Source: Fulvivirga marina (lineage in GTDB: Bacteria > Bacteroidota > Bacteroidia > Cytophagales > Cyclobacteriaceae). Taken from it: 64,000 nucleotides of DNA. Location: the NCBI RefSeq assembly GCF_016775155.1, contig NZ_JAEUGD010000023.1, positions 62,001-126,000 of the forward strand, written 5' to 3'. This document shows, piece by piece, positions 43,808 to 52,378 of the stretch; positions within the stretch are counted from its first letter, which is position 1, and each line of letters starts with the position of its first letter. The position numbers and the translations under genes are program-made. The notes below the pieces were generated by a model. The model had not been told where the DNA came from and did no database searches. It saw nothing but the letters and a program-made list of their open reading frames with translations.

Positions 43808-44386
43808 ATGAAAAACCTATTAATATTGATGTTACTTTTCTGTCTGGCTTCATGTCAAACGAAGCCAGACAGAACTGTGTCAATCTATTTCGACACTGAT
43901 AGCTTAATGCAAAGGCAAAAGCAGCTTTTATATAAAGGAAATGCCCAGATTAGTAAATGGGCAAGGGTCAATGATAAAACTTCTGAAGGAACAATCAAAC
44001 CGGACAGCGTTGATGCCTGGGATAGAGAGTTTCAAATGCTGGAAAAAATAAATATTAATAAGTCTGCATTGCAGGGATATTACGAAGAAAAAGAATATAA
44101 TGATCCTTACAGTAACTTGAAGGTTAAAGAATATGCAGGGCTGTCAGATGATCTTGAGGTTCCTTATCTTAAGCTGTATTATTTAGATACACCGGATAAT
44201 ATACGCATTATCGAAGCGGAATATGTTGAAAATAACCCTGTCTATCATTCCAAAAGAAATCTAAAATTTGTTTTTAACGATTTTACAGGCTCATCCTTGC
44301 TTCACAAATATTCTGTTAAGGGTATTCAGAAAATGATCTTCAAAGATTCCGTTAATTTTGAAATCAAGGCAGAGATAAAGCTTTAA
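43808..44386 (+). CDS. Unknown lipoprotein downstream of gpmI
   Basis: 192 residues. Lipobox CLASC with Cys16. The mature protein is charged and mixed alpha/beta (KVKEYAGLSDDLEV, IRIIEAEYVENNPV, LKFVFNDFTGSSL), possibly a small beta-sandwich. No family is recognised. It starts 4 bases after gpmI, so it is probably cotranscribed, yet has no clear glycolytic role. Its last four bases overlap the convergent Usp gene, within an 18-base palindrome. Confidence 0.75.
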   Translation: MKNLLILMLLFCLASCQTKPDRTVSIYFDTDSLMQRQKQLLYKGNAQISKWARVNDKTSEGTIKPDSVDAWDREFQMLEKININKSALQGYYEEKEYNDPYSNLKVKEYAGLSDDLEVPYLKLYYLDTPDNIRIIEAEYVENNPVYHSKRNLKFVFNDFTGSSLLHKYSVKGIQKMIFKDSVNFEIKAEIKL

Positions 44387-44393
44387 AGCTTTA
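44376..44393. repeat. 18-bp perfect palindrome at the overlapping stops
   Basis: TAAAGCTTTAAAGCTTTA reads identically on both strands. It contains the TAA stops of both convergent genes, and both proteins end in Lys-Leu encoded by it. Confidence 0.7.
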
Positions 44394-45294
44394 GCAAAGC
44401 CTGAAGAAAATCGAGATTAGCCTTCTTATCTTTTATCACTATTAGAGGTATATTACTGTCATACTGGATCATTTTATCCGCTACACTTCCAAGTAGAATA
44501 GACGCAAGGCCTGTTCTTCCTTTTGATCCAATTACAATTAGGTCAGCATTTTTTTCTTTAGCCAAAGCATAAGATAGTTCTGCAGGGTCGTCATGCTCAT
44601 CAAGTGTCAGTTCGATTTCTACATCACTTGCTTTAAGCTCAGATCTTTGTAAAAACTCGACGGCATCTTCATAAGCATTGCTTTTCATGATTTCCCCAAA
44701 CTCTTCATATGACTTTCCACTGAGATGATAACCTGAAGGTACACGGTAAGAGTTATGCAATAAAATATCTGCACCTGTTGACTTTTTAATAAAAACAGCT
44801 TCGTCCAAGGCCATAGAAGAAGTCTTGGAAAAATCTACCGGGACTAGAATTTTTGTAATTCTATCAGTTGCATTTTCAGGAACAAGTAAAACAGAGCAGT
44901 GTATAGTTTTCGCTAACCTACCAGGCAGCACACCTTGACCTTTTAACTCTTGCTTTCTGCCCATCACCATAAGGTCGATCTCTTTCAGGTCAGCGAACCT
45001 TAATATTTTATCCTCGGCATTACCCTCCCGAACGGCCACCTGAAAATCACATGTAGCAGTAAAATGCTTTTTAACTTTCTCTCTAATATCTCTTTCCAGG
45101 GCTTCATCAACAGGTGCTACGAGATCTGGGTATTTCTCTATCAGTTTTTTAGGTAAATCGAATGATTTAGCTACATGAAAAAAATAGACCATCTCAACGC
45201 CAAACAACTTAACTAACCCAGAAGTATATGAAATAAGCTTTTCGTCCATTTCGGATAGATCAAGCCCTACTAACAGTCTTTTTACCTGATACAT
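44383..45294 (-). CDS. Tandem universal stress protein
   Basis: 303 residues with two Usp alpha/beta domains (about 5-140 and 150-290). The second ends in GSKGRTGLASILLGSVADKM, the ATP-binding G-x2-G-x9-G-S pattern; the first has a degenerate version (GRKQELKGQGVLPGRLAKT). Tandem Usp proteins sense ATP or stress states in the cytoplasm. It is monocistronic, convergent with the lipoprotein above and upstream of the divergent ABC gene. Confidence 0.92.
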   Translation of the reverse strand: MYQVKRLLVGLDLSEMDEKLISYTSGLVKLFGVEMVYFFHVAKSFDLPKKLIEKYPDLVAPVDEALERDIREKVKKHFTATCDFQVAVREGNAEDKILRFADLKEIDLMVMGRKQELKGQGVLPGRLAKTIHCSVLLVPENATDRITKILVPVDFSKTSSMALDEAVFIKKSTGADILLHNSYRVPSGYHLSGKSYEEFGEIMKSNAYEDAVEFLQRSELKASDVEIELTLDEHDDPAELSYALAKEKNADLIVIGSKGRTGLASILLGSVADKMIQYDSNIPLIVIKDKKANLDFLQALLKL

Positions 45295-45407
45295 ATGTCT
45301 ATATTTATGATGGCTAAAGTTAGGCCAAAAAAATAAATTGCAGAAGGTTATCCGGTGCTACTTCCGGGATTTTTATTTATAAATTAGTCTAAGACGCTTT
45401 ATCTGAA

Positions 45408-45415
45408 TAGATTTG
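45408..45415 (+). promoter_or_regulatory. Putative -7 element before the ABC transporter
   Basis: TAGATTTG is a perfect TAnnTTTG match about 40 bases before the ABC start; no clear -33 partner is seen. Confidence 0.3.
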
Positions 45416-45454
45416 CGGATTAAACGCTATATAAGGCATAATTAATAAATCATA

Positions 45455-47251
45455 ATGGCGAAAAGTAGAGGAAAAGACCCTCTGAGTGCTGAGGAAAAAA
45501 GAAAACTCAATAAAACAAACTTTAAAAAGCTAATAGGCATATTCAAATATACGCTGCCCTACAAAGGCTTGTTTATTCTTGGTATGGTATGTCTGTTTTT
45601 TAGTAGCACTATACTTTTAGCTTTTCCCTACCTGACAGGTAAGCTGATAGATGTAGCTAGTGGAGAAGTGTGGGTACTTAATAGCGTCAATAAAGTAGCT
45701 GTAGCTTTGGTTGGCGTACTATTAACTCAAAGTATTTTTTCATTTTTCAGAGTGTACCTGTTTGCTCAGGTAAGTGAGCGCTCAATGGCTGATGTAAGGC
45801 TATCCACTTACAGTAAGTTGATAACGTTGCCAGTAAAGTTCTTTGACAGTCGGAGAGTGGGGGAGCTGATCAGTAGGATTACTTCAGATGTTTCTATGCT
45901 TCAGGATACCTTTTCGGTTACCTTGGCTGAATTATTCAGGCAGTTTGCTACATTGATTATTGGAACAGGAATTATACTTTATCTTGCACCAAGGCTAACC
46001 GTATTTATGTTGGCGACTTTTCCCATACTGATTATCGCAGCACTGTTCTTTGGAAAATTTATAAGAAACCTTTCTAAATCTACTCAGGATAAATTGGCTG
46101 GAGCCAATGTGGTTGTTGAAGAAACTCTGCATTCTGTGAATACGGTCAAAGCTTATACTAATGAAGGACTAGAGATCAATAGATATGGCAAGGCTTTGAA
46201 AGACACCGTTAATACTGCTATAAAAGCGGCTAAATATCGAGGTGTATTTATTTCCTTCGTCATTTTTGCTCTGTTTGGGGGTATAGTTGGGGTTATGTGG
46301 TACGGCGCCAATCTGGTTGCTGATGATGTTATGACCATTGGAGGGCTTCTTTCTTTTGTGTTATACACAACTTTTATTGGGGGTTCGATAGCCGGTCTTG
46401 GCGACATATATGGGCACCTTCAGCGTGCGATTGGTGCTTCGGAGCGTGTTCTTGAAATTATTAATGAGGATGCTGAAACCACAGAGGGGATTGTAGGCAA
46501 GGGTAAGCTGCAAGGAGATATTATGTTTAGCGAGGTTTCTTTTGCATACCCTTCCAGAAAAAAGTTAAAAGTATTGAAGAGTCTGTCATTAAATATTGAA
46601 GCAGGACAAAAAGTAGCACTAGTTGGCCCCAGTGGAGCAGGGAAGTCTACGATTATACAATTGCTGATGAGGTTTTACCAAGCTTCCAGCGGAGCTATAC
46701 AGGTCGATGGGAATGATATTAATGAGTATGATCTGGCCTATTACAGACGAAATGTTGGGATAGTGCCCCAGGAAGTTATATTGTTTGGTGGTAGTATAAG
46801 AGAAAATATAGCTTATGGAAAGCCAAATGCTACTGACGAGGAAATAGTTGAGGCTGCACGTAAAGCTAATGCTTATGATTTTATCACAGGTTTTCCTGAA
46901 GGCTTTGATACATTAGTAGGAGACCGGGGTATAAAGCTTTCAGGAGGCCAGCGGCAGCGTATAGCCATAGCAAGAGCAATTTTGAAAGATCCTGCATTGT
47001 TGATACTTGATGAAGCTACAAGTTCGCTCGATGCGGAATCAGAAGTATTGGTCCAGGAGGCATTGGATGAGCTGATGAAGGGAAGGACTACGATTATTAT
47101 TGCTCATAGGCTGGCCACCATCAGAAAAGTAGATAATATTTTTGTAGTTAAAGGAGGAGAAATTGTTGAGACGGGTACTCATGAGGAACTATCCAGATAC
47201 GATGAGGGTATATATAGTTATCTGCTAAAGCTTCAGTTTCAACTCACTTAA
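45455..47251 (+). CDS. ABCB-type half-transporter (MsbA/multidrug-like)
   Basis: 598 residues: six TM helices (about 35-320) and a nucleotide-binding domain (about 350-590) with Walker A GPSGAGKST (near residue 391), signature LSGGQRQR, Walker B LLILDEATSSLD and the H-loop IIAHRLAT. It works as a homodimer exporting lipids, drugs or peptides; the substrate is unknown. It is followed 10 bases later by a Fur-family gene, so it may share metal-responsive control (inference). Confidence 0.94.
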   Translation: MAKSRGKDPLSAEEKRKLNKTNFKKLIGIFKYTLPYKGLFILGMVCLFFSSTILLAFPYLTGKLIDVASGEVWVLNSVNKVAVALVGVLLTQSIFSFFRVYLFAQVSERSMADVRLSTYSKLITLPVKFFDSRRVGELISRITSDVSMLQDTFSVTLAELFRQFATLIIGTGIILYLAPRLTVFMLATFPILIIAALFFGKFIRNLSKSTQDKLAGANVVVEETLHSVNTVKAYTNEGLEINRYGKALKDTVNTAIKAAKYRGVFISFVIFALFGGIVGVMWYGANLVADDVMTIGGLLSFVLYTTFIGGSIAGLGDIYGHLQRAIGASERVLEIINEDAETTEGIVGKGKLQGDIMFSEVSFAYPSRKKLKVLKSLSLNIEAGQKVALVGPSGAGKSTIIQLLMRFYQASSGAIQVDGNDINEYDLAYYRRNVGIVPQEVILFGGSIRENIAYGKPNATDEEIVEAARKANAYDFITGFPEGFDTLVGDRGIKLSGGQRQRIAIARAILKDPALLILDEATSSLDAESEVLVQEALDELMKGRTTIIIAHRLATIRKVDNIFVVKGGEIVETGTHEELSRYDEGIYSYLLKLQFQLT

Positions 47252-47261
47252 AAATTAGAAA

Positions 47262-47669
47262 ATGGACCTTAAGAATGTACTGAATAATTTCAAACTTAAA
47301 TCTACTCCATGCAGAGCGGAGGTCCTGACATTACTTTTCAATAATGAACATGCTTTATCTCACTCTGACATAGAGCAAGAGGTTGACCATTCTTTTGACA
47401 GAGTCACGGTTTATCGTACCTTAAAGACTTTTTTGGATAAGGGTCTAATACATAAGGTTCTTGATGATGAGGGAGTTACTAAATATGCGCTTTGTAGTGA
47501 GTGCTCCAAAGAAGAACATAACCATGAACATGTTCATTTTAAATGTGAACAATGTGGGCACACGCAATGTCTTGATGAAATACAAATTCCTGATATAAGC
47601 CTGCCTGCGGGGTTTAAAGCCCACCAAAAAAATTTATTGATTCAAGGAATATGTAACCAATGTAACTGA
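47262..47669 (+). CDS. Fur-family metalloregulator
   Basis: 135 residues. Winged helix (about 8-75: RAEVLTLLFNNEHALSHSD, DRVTVYRTLKTFLDKGLIHK) and a His/Cys-rich dimerisation domain: HNHEHVHF (metal site) and two structural CxxC pairs (CEQC, CNQC). This fits Zur- or PerR-like members; the metal cannot be fixed from sequence. It lies 10 bases after the ABC exporter gene and before the TerC gene, all on one strand. Confidence 0.93.
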   Translation: MDLKNVLNNFKLKSTPCRAEVLTLLFNNEHALSHSDIEQEVDHSFDRVTVYRTLKTFLDKGLIHKVLDDEGVTKYALCSECSKEEHNHEHVHFKCEQCGHTQCLDEIQIPDISLPAGFKAHQKNLLIQGICNQCN

Positions 47670-47747
47670 TTAAAATGTTATATTGAGCACCATTTTAAAG
47701 ATTCAAAAATTAACTGTTTACGTGATATTATCATGGGTTTATTTTTG

Positions 47748-47755
47748 TAGTTTTG
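47748..47755 (+). promoter_or_regulatory. Putative -7 element before the terC-like gene
   Basis: TAGTTTTG is a perfect TAnnTTTG match in the 176-base gap after the Fur gene, about 90 bases before the TerC start. Confidence 0.3.
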
Positions 47756-47845
47756 CTTGGATATGGTTGGTAATAATTTGTTCTTTTTAGCTGTTGTTAC
47801 CCTTTAATTTAAAATTTAATTACTCCAGTAGAAGACGTACAGGGT

Positions 47846-48802
47846 ATGTTCCTTTTTGCTCTTTTTGATAATACACATGAGTCCATACTGTTCGCCGTAT
47901 TTGGGGTGGTTATACTGCTTTTCCTTGTTATTGACTTGGGGATATTTAATAAGGAAGCCCATCGTATTTCTACTAAGTCGGCCTTGTACCAATCTATTTT
48001 TTGGGTTGTGATCTCGGTTGCATTTGGTTATCTTATCTACCTGTACGATGGAGGTTCAACCAAAGCCTTAACATATTTTTCTGCCTACCTTACTGAGTAT
48101 GCATTATCGGTTGATAACATTTTTGTAATACTTCTTATCCTAAGGTATTTTCAGGTAAAGGAGGAATACTATCACAATATCCTTTTTTGGGGTATACTTG
48201 GGGCTCTGGTTTTCAGGGCAATATTCATCTTCGTAGGAGCATATCTCATTGGTCAGTTTTATTGGATTCTTTATATTTTCGGTGTTTTTCTTGTTTACTC
48301 AGGGATTAAAATATTTTTTGAGGGAGAAGATGAGGACATTGATCCTGGCAAAAACCCCTTATTGAGGTTTGCAAGAAAGTATCTAAAAATCACAAAAAGT
48401 GACTTTGGAGGAAGGTTTATCGTTAAAAAGGGAGGCTCTATTTTGTTTACCCCATTGTTTCTGGTAATTCTATTGATTGAGACCACGGATTTAATCTTTG
48501 CGGTCGATTCCATCCCTGCTGCTTTTGCCATTACCCAGAGCGAATTTATTATTTACACATCCAATATTTTTGCTGTACTTGGGTTGAGAGCCAAGTTCTT
48601 TTTGCTTGCTGGTATAATTGATAAGTTCCACCTTCTGCAAAAGGGACTTTCATTCATACTTATCTTTATCGGAGCCAAAATGTTATTGGAGATAGTCAAC
48701 ATCCATGTGGATATTGTAGTCTCCTTTACTGTTATTATAGTGACACTGACTGCATCGATAATAATGTCTTTGGTTATTCCAAAAGCCGATTCGGTGAATT
48801 AA
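47846..48802 (+). CDS. TerC-family integral membrane protein
   Basis: 318 residues with about seven to nine TM helices. The family signature acidic residues are visible in YALSVDNIFVILLIL and EFTDLIFAVDSIPAA-like segments (bases near 48100 and 48480). TerC proteins are linked to tellurite resistance, manganese efflux and metal loading of exported enzymes. Encoded downstream of a Fur-family regulator. It ends one base before the convergent TerB/LETM1-like gene. Confidence 0.93.
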   Translation: MFLFALFDNTHESILFAVFGVVILLFLVIDLGIFNKEAHRISTKSALYQSIFWVVISVAFGYLIYLYDGGSTKALTYFSAYLTEYALSVDNIFVILLILRYFQVKEEYYHNILFWGILGALVFRAIFIFVGAYLIGQFYWILYIFGVFLVYSGIKIFFEGEDEDIDPGKNPLLRFARKYLKITKSDFGGRFIVKKGGSILFTPLFLVILLIETTDLIFAVDSIPAAFAITQSEFIIYTSNIFAVLGLRAKFFLLAGIIDKFHLLQKGLSFILIFIGAKMLLEIVNIHVDIVVSFTVIIVTLTASIIMSLVIPKADSVN

Positions 48803-48803
48803 T

Positions 48804-50081
48804 TTAGCTGCCCTTTGCCATTTCTGTAATGACACTTTTGGGTACAACTTTCAATAAAACTTCATAGGAAAGAAAGTCTTTAGGTAGTGCAATTACCCTA
48901 AAGCTCGGGATAGTTTTAAGTATATTAATAAACTTCACCCGAAGTATTTCTTTTTCTTCCTCAGAGAGCTCTGATATTTTTCCCTTCTTTAGGATTTCAA
49001 TCAGCTCGAGATCATTAGTCATTTCAAGCTTTATTCTATTCTTATACTTCTCCGTGACTCTTGCTATACGCCCAACATAGTCCAGACTAATAGCTCGGTG
49101 ATCTTTGTTGAGCTGAAGGCTATCCAGCTGGTGCCAGTTTTGAAGCACAAAGCCCTCAACAGCTATCATGCTACTGTCAAAGTCCTCACTCGAGAAGCCT
49201 AGCGACTTATTAAAGTTATTCAGGAAATCCCATTCTATACCTTCAACCAATTTATCTGACCAAATAGTAAGTATGGCAAGCTCCAGAAAATACTTCCTGA
49301 TCACCCATGGGTCAGTCGCTTCAACAGGAATATCTTGAATAGCCAACCCGTGTCCAAAATACTCATAAGCAACACGCCTCTTTTCTGCAGGCAGTCCGGA
49401 ATTTTCTATAAAATGCTCAAAGAGCTTTTCTTCCTCACTTTCTACGCGTTTATTAGCATGGGCGGCTGCAGCCATTACTTTTACAGCAGTATAACTTAAC
49501 TCTTCCTTTTCATCTTTAAAAAATTCCAATAATACCCGGTCTGGGTTAGTGTGGCTCCATTGTCCGAAAATATAAATATCAAGAAATAACTGACTGTGGT
49601 TGAAGAAATCCGTCCAAAAGTTTCTGCTCTTTTTAAAAATAATATCAAGCCGTTTTTCTAGTATCTTTTCAGTAGTTAATAAGACATCCTTTTTTTGGCC
49701 CAGCCAATTGGTCAATGCGGTAGAGATTTCTGGGTAAACACCATTGTAGAAATGGTTAACGCTATCCATGGTCTCATACATAAGCTTATAAAAAGAATCT
49801 AATGTTTCTACGGGACTTGATGTGTATAACTCTGTTATATTAATAAAACTATCCGCAAGTAGAACCTTAACGGTGTCAAGCTGTTGCCACCCATAATCCC
49901 TCTCAAGGTCGTAGACGTGTATGGGGTATCCATACATAATACCAGTGGGCTGAATTATGCCATAAAAAGATTGGTCTGGGTGCTGCCCCTTTTTAGTCTT
50001 TTCGAATTCTCTGGACCTTAAGAACAGGTTCTTTCTATAATGAAGAAACTCACTAAGCCAGCCCTTTTTTGAAGGATTCAT
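48804..50081 (-). CDS. TerB-like/LETM1-related protein
   Basis: 425 residues. A central helical segment (about 200-320) with MAAAAHANKRVESEEEKL and FLELAILTIWSDKLVEGIEW follows the TerB-like pattern of acidic metal-binding helices. The C-terminus (about 355-422: LKKGKISELSEEEKEILRVK, IPSFRVIALP) has the LETM1-like repeat pattern, as in LETM1-related biofilm-associated proteins of Bacteroidota. No signal peptide is seen. It is convergent with the TerC gene. TerB-TerC genes often occur together, so a joint role in envelope or metal stress is plausible but unproven. Confidence 0.8.
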   Translation of the reverse strand: MNPSKKGWLSEFLHYRKNLFLRSREFEKTKKGQHPDQSFYGIIQPTGIMYGYPIHVYDLERDYGWQQLDTVKVLLADSFINITELYTSSPVETLDSFYKLMYETMDSVNHFYNGVYPEISTALTNWLGQKKDVLLTTEKILEKRLDIIFKKSRNFWTDFFNHSQLFLDIYIFGQWSHTNPDRVLLEFFKDEKEELSYTAVKVMAAAAHANKRVESEEEKLFEHFIENSGLPAEKRRVAYEYFGHGLAIQDIPVEATDPWVIRKYFLELAILTIWSDKLVEGIEWDFLNNFNKSLGFSSEDFDSSMIAVEGFVLQNWHQLDSLQLNKDHRAISLDYVGRIARVTEKYKNRIKLEMTNDLELIEILKKGKISELSEEEKEILRVKFINILKTIPSFRVIALPKDFLSYEVLLKVVPKSVITEMAKGS

Positions 50082-50124
50082 AGGCAGAATTTAAACAGTT
50101 TTATTTTAACACCCGAGAAGGTAT

Positions 50125-51036
50125 TTATGAGCGAGGGATAACAACACCTTGACTCTTAGCTTTTTCTCGGTACAGGGCAAGGACATTGCTAGTGACTTCG
50201 CCTTTTTCGCCAGAGCCAATGGTCCTTCCATCTATATTCAATACAGGGGATATTTCGCCCATGGTACCGGTAACAAAAACTTCATCAGCGATGTACATTT
50301 CGGCTATTGAAATTCGTTTTTCCTCCATTTCCATATTATTTTCCTTAGCGAGATTAATAACATTTCGTCGGGTTATTCCTGGTAGGCAGCTGTCAGCAAA
50401 AGGAGTCTTTATTGCTCCGTTATCCACAAGGAAAATGTTGGTTGCATTAGTTTCTGAAACGAATCCGTCTATATCCAGCATTACCGCATCATCAACTCCG
50501 GCAAGGTTAGCTTCAATTTTCGCAAGTATGTTATTAATCAGGTTATTGTGGTGGATTTTTGAATCTACACATTGAGGAGGGTTTCTTCTGATAGAGGATG
50601 TAATTAACTTAATACCTTCAGAACTATAGACAGGTTTTTTCCACTCAGCCAATACTATAAGGGTTGGGCCGTATTGGTTAAAATGAGGACTCATGCCTGA
50701 AGTTACCTTTTTGCCTCGGGTCAGGGTAAGACGAATATGACTTTCATCGTACATCTTATTTGCATGGAGTGTTTTAAAAACCTCTTCTTTTATGTAGTCT
50801 CGTGATGGTATCTCGGTGAAAGCCATTGCTTTTGCTGATGAGATCATACGGTCAATATGCTCCTCGAGCATAAATACCTTTCCATTATAGATTCGTAAAC
50901 CTTCCCAAACAGCATCACCACCTTGAACCACACTGTCAAAAACAGATATCCTAGCCTCCTCCCTGGGATACAATTTACCATTTATATTGATGAGAATGTT
51001 TTCGTTTCTTGGGTCTGGAAGTTGTACATTTCGCAT
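50125..51036 (-). CDS. Class IV PLP aminotransferase (branched-chain/D-amino acid type)
   Basis: 303 residues. Fold type IV with GGDAVWEGLRIYNGKVFMLE, PLP lysine probably Lys160 in VDSKIHHNN, and the phosphate-binding and substrate segment VSETNATNIFLV. It matches branched-chain aminotransferase or aminodeoxychorismate lyase-like proteins; the substrate is not readable. Its start is one base from the stop of a sulfotransferase-like gene upstream, so both are in one transcript. Confidence 0.9.
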   Translation of the reverse strand: MRNVQLPDPRNENILININGKLYPREEARISVFDSVVQGGDAVWEGLRIYNGKVFMLEEHIDRMISSAKAMAFTEIPSRDYIKEEVFKTLHANKMYDESHIRLTLTRGKKVTSGMSPHFNQYGPTLIVLAEWKKPVYSSEGIKLITSSIRRNPPQCVDSKIHHNNLINNILAKIEANLAGVDDAVMLDIDGFVSETNATNIFLVDNGAIKTPFADSCLPGITRRNVINLAKENNMEMEEKRISIAEMYIADEVFVTGTMGEISPVLNIDGRTIGSGEKGEVTSNVLALYREKAKSQGVVIPRS

Positions 51037-51037
51037 A

Positions 51038-51754
51038 TCAGATTTTTAAAGCTTTTTGGTATAGAAATTTATAATAAGGTTCGCATTCATCTAAAAGAGG
51101 CTTTAATCGTTTTGGGAAAGGCTCTTTTTTACTTTCATATGGTGTAAAACCTTCTGACTGGTGTACTCGGTGATACCAATACTTAGCCCAAACCCCATCC
51201 TCAGGCCGAGGTCCTTTTTCCCATTTCAGCATTGAAGGATAAAAAGGAATGTCTAATGCGTCACAAACTTTTTGAAGTATTCGTTGTGGGTCATTAAGGA
51301 GATGCTTAGCATCAATTACAGGAACTTTTTTACCTTTTTTTTCGAGAACCTGGAATAGGTCTTTTTGCACTTTTAGTCCTGTATCTCTTAATGCAGGCTC
51401 CTCTAATTGGTTGATCAGAGAAGGCAACATTTCTTTTGGGTCTCTGATTAGAAAAAGGTGCTCCATGCTATCCAGTAGCTTTTCATCAAGGTCTACCCAA
51501 TGATGGCCCATACTCTTCAAAAAAAGTATGTCTCGGTCAGTAGAGTATTTTTGTAGATCATTTAATACTCTGGTACCATCATGATCCATACTATTAAGGA
51601 CTTCTTGCTCACCAGGGTGGTTTGCAATAGTTCTTGATAAGTAGTGTGCGTAAAGCGGTTCATCTATTACCTTGGTGTCGGGGCGCTGCGCAAATGAATA
51701 CATCAGTGCGGTGGATACATTACGCGGGCCAGACCATAGAGATAAAATTTTCAT
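51038..51754 (-). CDS. Sulfotransferase-like P-loop protein
   Basis: 238 residues. The N-terminal MKILSLWSGPRNVSTALMYS supplies the PAPS 5'-phosphosulfate loop (SGPRNVSTA), and later FLIRDPKEMLPSL supplies the 3'-phosphate loop. The family is usually annotated sulfotransferase, but biochemical proof for this branch is lacking. It lies one base upstream of a class IV aminotransferase on the same strand. In plants the two modules occur fused (branched-chain-aminotransferase-like proteins), which supports a joint reaction. Confidence 0.85.
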   Translation of the reverse strand: MKILSLWSGPRNVSTALMYSFAQRPDTKVIDEPLYAHYLSRTIANHPGEQEVLNSMDHDGTRVLNDLQKYSTDRDILFLKSMGHHWVDLDEKLLDSMEHLFLIRDPKEMLPSLINQLEEPALRDTGLKVQKDLFQVLEKKGKKVPVIDAKHLLNDPQRILQKVCDALDIPFYPSMLKWEKGPRPEDGVWAKYWYHRVHQSEGFTPYESKKEPFPKRLKPLLDECEPYYKFLYQKALKI

Positions 51755-51853
51755 TGCCGAAAGCTATTAAAAAGGTATAGAATATACAATAGCAATCATA
51801 CCGGATTACGTTTAGGCTAAACCCCTGAATATGTAGAGAAAAGGGTCTGAGAT

Positions 51854-52375
51854 CTAAAAACCTATCTTGCTTCCTCTCCAGCCTTTTTCTTCTATACTTT
51901 CGGCTGATTTTAATACCTTTTCTTTCAATTCATCTTTGTACTTTTCCAGGTTTTTGGCTACTGACTCATCAAAAGCACCTACCATTTCCGCTGCCAGGAT
52001 ACCCGCATTTTTGGCTCCGTCCAGGGCAACTGTTGCTACAGGAATGCCACCTGGCATTTGTAGAATAGACAGAACAGAATCCCACCCATCAATGGAATTG
52101 CTGGATTTAACAGGAACCCCAATAACGGGCAATGTAGTCATGGAAGCTACCATGCCAGGAAGGTGAGCAGCACCTCCTGCCCCGGCAATAATTACTTTTA
52201 AGCCTTTTGAACGCGCAGAACGTGCATAATCAATCATTCGGTCTGGTGTACGATGAGCCGACACGATGGTCAGTTTGTATGCAACCTGAAGCTCCTCGAG
52301 AATTTCCGCAGCTTCTTTCATTACTTTAAGGTCGGACTGACTGCCCATGATTATTCCTACTACTGGCTTACTCAT
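51854..52375 (-). CDS. purE: N5-carboxyaminoimidazole ribonucleotide mutase
   Basis: 173 residues. GSQSDLKVMKEAAEIL and the active-site SAHRTPDRM are diagnostic for class I PurE; GAGGAAHLPGMVAS follows. It converts N5-CAIR to CAIR in purine synthesis and acts as an octamer. It lies 3 bases downstream of purK, forming a purK-purE operon. Cytoplasmic. Confidence 0.97.
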   Translation of the reverse strand: MSKPVVGIIMGSQSDLKVMKEAAEILEELQVAYKLTIVSAHRTPDRMIDYARSARSKGLKVIIAGAGGAAHLPGMVASMTTLPVIGVPVKSSNSIDGWDSVLSILQMPGGIPVATVALDGAKNAGILAAEMVGAFDESVAKNLEKYKDELKEKVLKSAESIEEKGWRGSKIGF

Positions 52376-52378
52376 AAC

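Noticed and set aside
47671-47697. TAAAATG/CATTTTA hairpin after the Fur gene
   Set aside because: Weak AT stem without T-run; may be chance in AT-rich DNA.
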